Source: SKHV01 sp963678565 (GTDB lineage: Bacteria > Bacteroidota > Bacteroidia > Bacteroidales > Prolixibacteraceae). Taken from it: a stretch of DNA of 64,000 nucleotides. This document shows positions 63,401 through 64,000 of the stretch, in pieces. The stretch covers positions 1,674,001 through 1,738,000 of the forward strand of contig OY782875.1 in the NCBI GenBank assembly GCA_963678565.1. The letters run 5' to 3'. Every line of letters begins with the position of its first letter. Within the stretch, counting starts at the first letter, position 1. Below the pieces are notes generated by a model. The model had not been told where the DNA came from, did not search any database, and saw only the letters and a list, made by a program, of their open reading frames with translations. The translations under genes and the position numbers were made by a program.

Positions 63401-63940
63401 ATGGAATTAAAATTGATTGATCAATCCAATTTTGAATATTATAAGAAGGCTTTATTAAACTTGTATGTGGCGACTTTTAGCGAAGGTGCTTCAGCACAGT
63501 TTGTTGATCCCGATTCGACAATAATTTATATGCATGAAATGCTTGAAACAGGCAATGGGATATTAGCATTAGTCGAAGATGATATTGCCGGTGCTTTATT
63601 CATTACAGGCTTAAGTTTCGACAAATCATTGCCTGAAAATATTGCAAAATCATTTCCAATTGATCAATCGGTATACATTAACGAAGTTATGGTTGATGCT
63701 AGGTTTCGCCGACAAGGCATCGGTAAATTGCTCATGGATGCTGCCATGCAAGAAATTGCTATGCAAAAGTCTCAATACTGTTTTATTCGGGTTTGGGAGG
63801 AAAATATTCCTGCCGTTGAGTTGTATCAGAAAGCAGGCTTTAAGGAGATTGCCAAGTTTGAAGATCATAAATTTTCACCCGATAAAAGTACCGTAAGAAT
63901 ATTCCCCAAAATCTATATGTTTAAAGAGATTAGTGCATGA
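63401..63940 (+). CDS. GNAT acetyltransferase
   Basis: This is a 179-residue GNAT acetyltransferase. Motif A is VDARFRRQGIGKLLMDAAMQEI; the C-terminal motif reads RVWEENIPAVELYQKAGFKEIAKFEDHK. ATG 63401 is preferred, since the frame extended to 63314 adds residues with no fold match and uses a GTG. Its stop overlaps the start of the next gene (ATGA at 63937-63940). The substrate is unknown. Confidence 0.85.
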   Translation: MELKLIDQSNFEYYKKALLNLYVATFSEGASAQFVDPDSTIIYMHEMLETGNGILALVEDDIAGALFITGLSFDKSLPENIAKSFPIDQSVYINEVMVDARFRRQGIGKLLMDAAMQEIAMQKSQYCFIRVWEENIPAVELYQKAGFKEIAKFEDHKFSPDKSTVRIFPKIYMFKEISA

Positions 63941-64000
63941 TGAATGAATTATTAACTCAAACCATCGATCTTATTTCAGGTAATCCTGCAGATAAGAGAG
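63937..64000 (+). CDS. start of an unknown gene, 3' partial
   Basis: The frame starts at ATG 63937 or ATG 63940, overlapping the GNAT stop by four bases (ATGA), and reads MNELLTQTIDLISGNPADKR to the window edge. It is too short to identify. The overlap shows it is co-translated with the acetyltransferase. Confidence 0.7.
   Translation, partial: MMNELLTQTIDLISGNPADKR

Noticed and set aside
1..64000. CRISPR arrays, tRNA and rRNA genes
   Set aside because: No regularly spaced repeats and no recognisable tRNA or rRNA sequences were seen by eye; a covariance search would be needed to exclude small RNA genes.

Overview
The window is a low-GC chromosome segment from a member of the Bacteroidota, probably a marine or gut-type Marinilabiliales/Bacteroidales relative. 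The evidence is the gliding/type IX secretion translocon gene sprA next to ruvA, a secreted glycosidase with a type IX (T9SS) C-terminal sorting domain and a BACON domain, a TonB receptor with an N-terminal carboxypeptidase-regulatory-like domain, and several promoters with the Bacteroidota -7 box TAnnTTTG. The exact genus cannot be fixed from sequence alone. I found no rRNA, tRNA or CRISPR array.

Region 1 (1-6200) is accessory DNA. It holds an IS3-family insertion sequence running off the left edge (orfA/orfB joined by a -1 frameshift on an A9 run), then a chain of small cargo-type genes: a DUF1304 membrane protein, two GNAT acetyltransferases, a small barrel-like secreted protein, a truncated GNAT remnant, another GNAT, a flavodoxin-fold reductase and its likely HxlR regulator. 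Related gCCtAACAAT-type motifs lie between several of these genes, as in an integron-like or other cassette array.

Region 2 (6290-14030) has uncharacterised exported proteins (a SIMPL lipoprotein, a tocopherol-cyclase-like protein), a decayed VOC/glyoxalase gene, a PAS histidine kinase translationally coupled to a DUF4180 protein, and a second membrane histidine kinase. Neither kinase has a response regulator nearby.

Region 3 (14340-28620) is core housekeeping: pdxA-ruvA-sprA in one operon, an MBL-fold hydrolase, an Mpl-like muropeptide ligase, a DUF805 protein, miaA, a YIP1-family protein and smpB.

Region 4 (28700-37880) is a hemicellulose/arabinan utilisation cluster without SusC/SusD: GH115 alpha-glucuronidase, GH43 with ricin-like, BACON and T9SS domains, GH2, and a GH43-like/CBM/GH51 fusion. 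A GH127 beta-L-arabinofuranosidase (53864-56911) lies apart and fits the same diet (arabinose- and glucuronate-decorated plant polysaccharides).

Region 5 (38340-64000) is mixed: a porin plus FMN-binding protein operon, an SDR/DUF2867 protein, a large repeat-rich exported protein, a membrane metallophosphoesterase, a lone TonB receptor, a CtpA-type protease overlapping pnuC, ribH, DUF2891 and NYN/LOTUS proteins, an acyl-CoA/ACP synthetase-ACP-PlsC fusion, the helicase gene hrpB, a YchJ-type protein and a GNAT. Bidirectional or intrinsic terminators separate many of these units.
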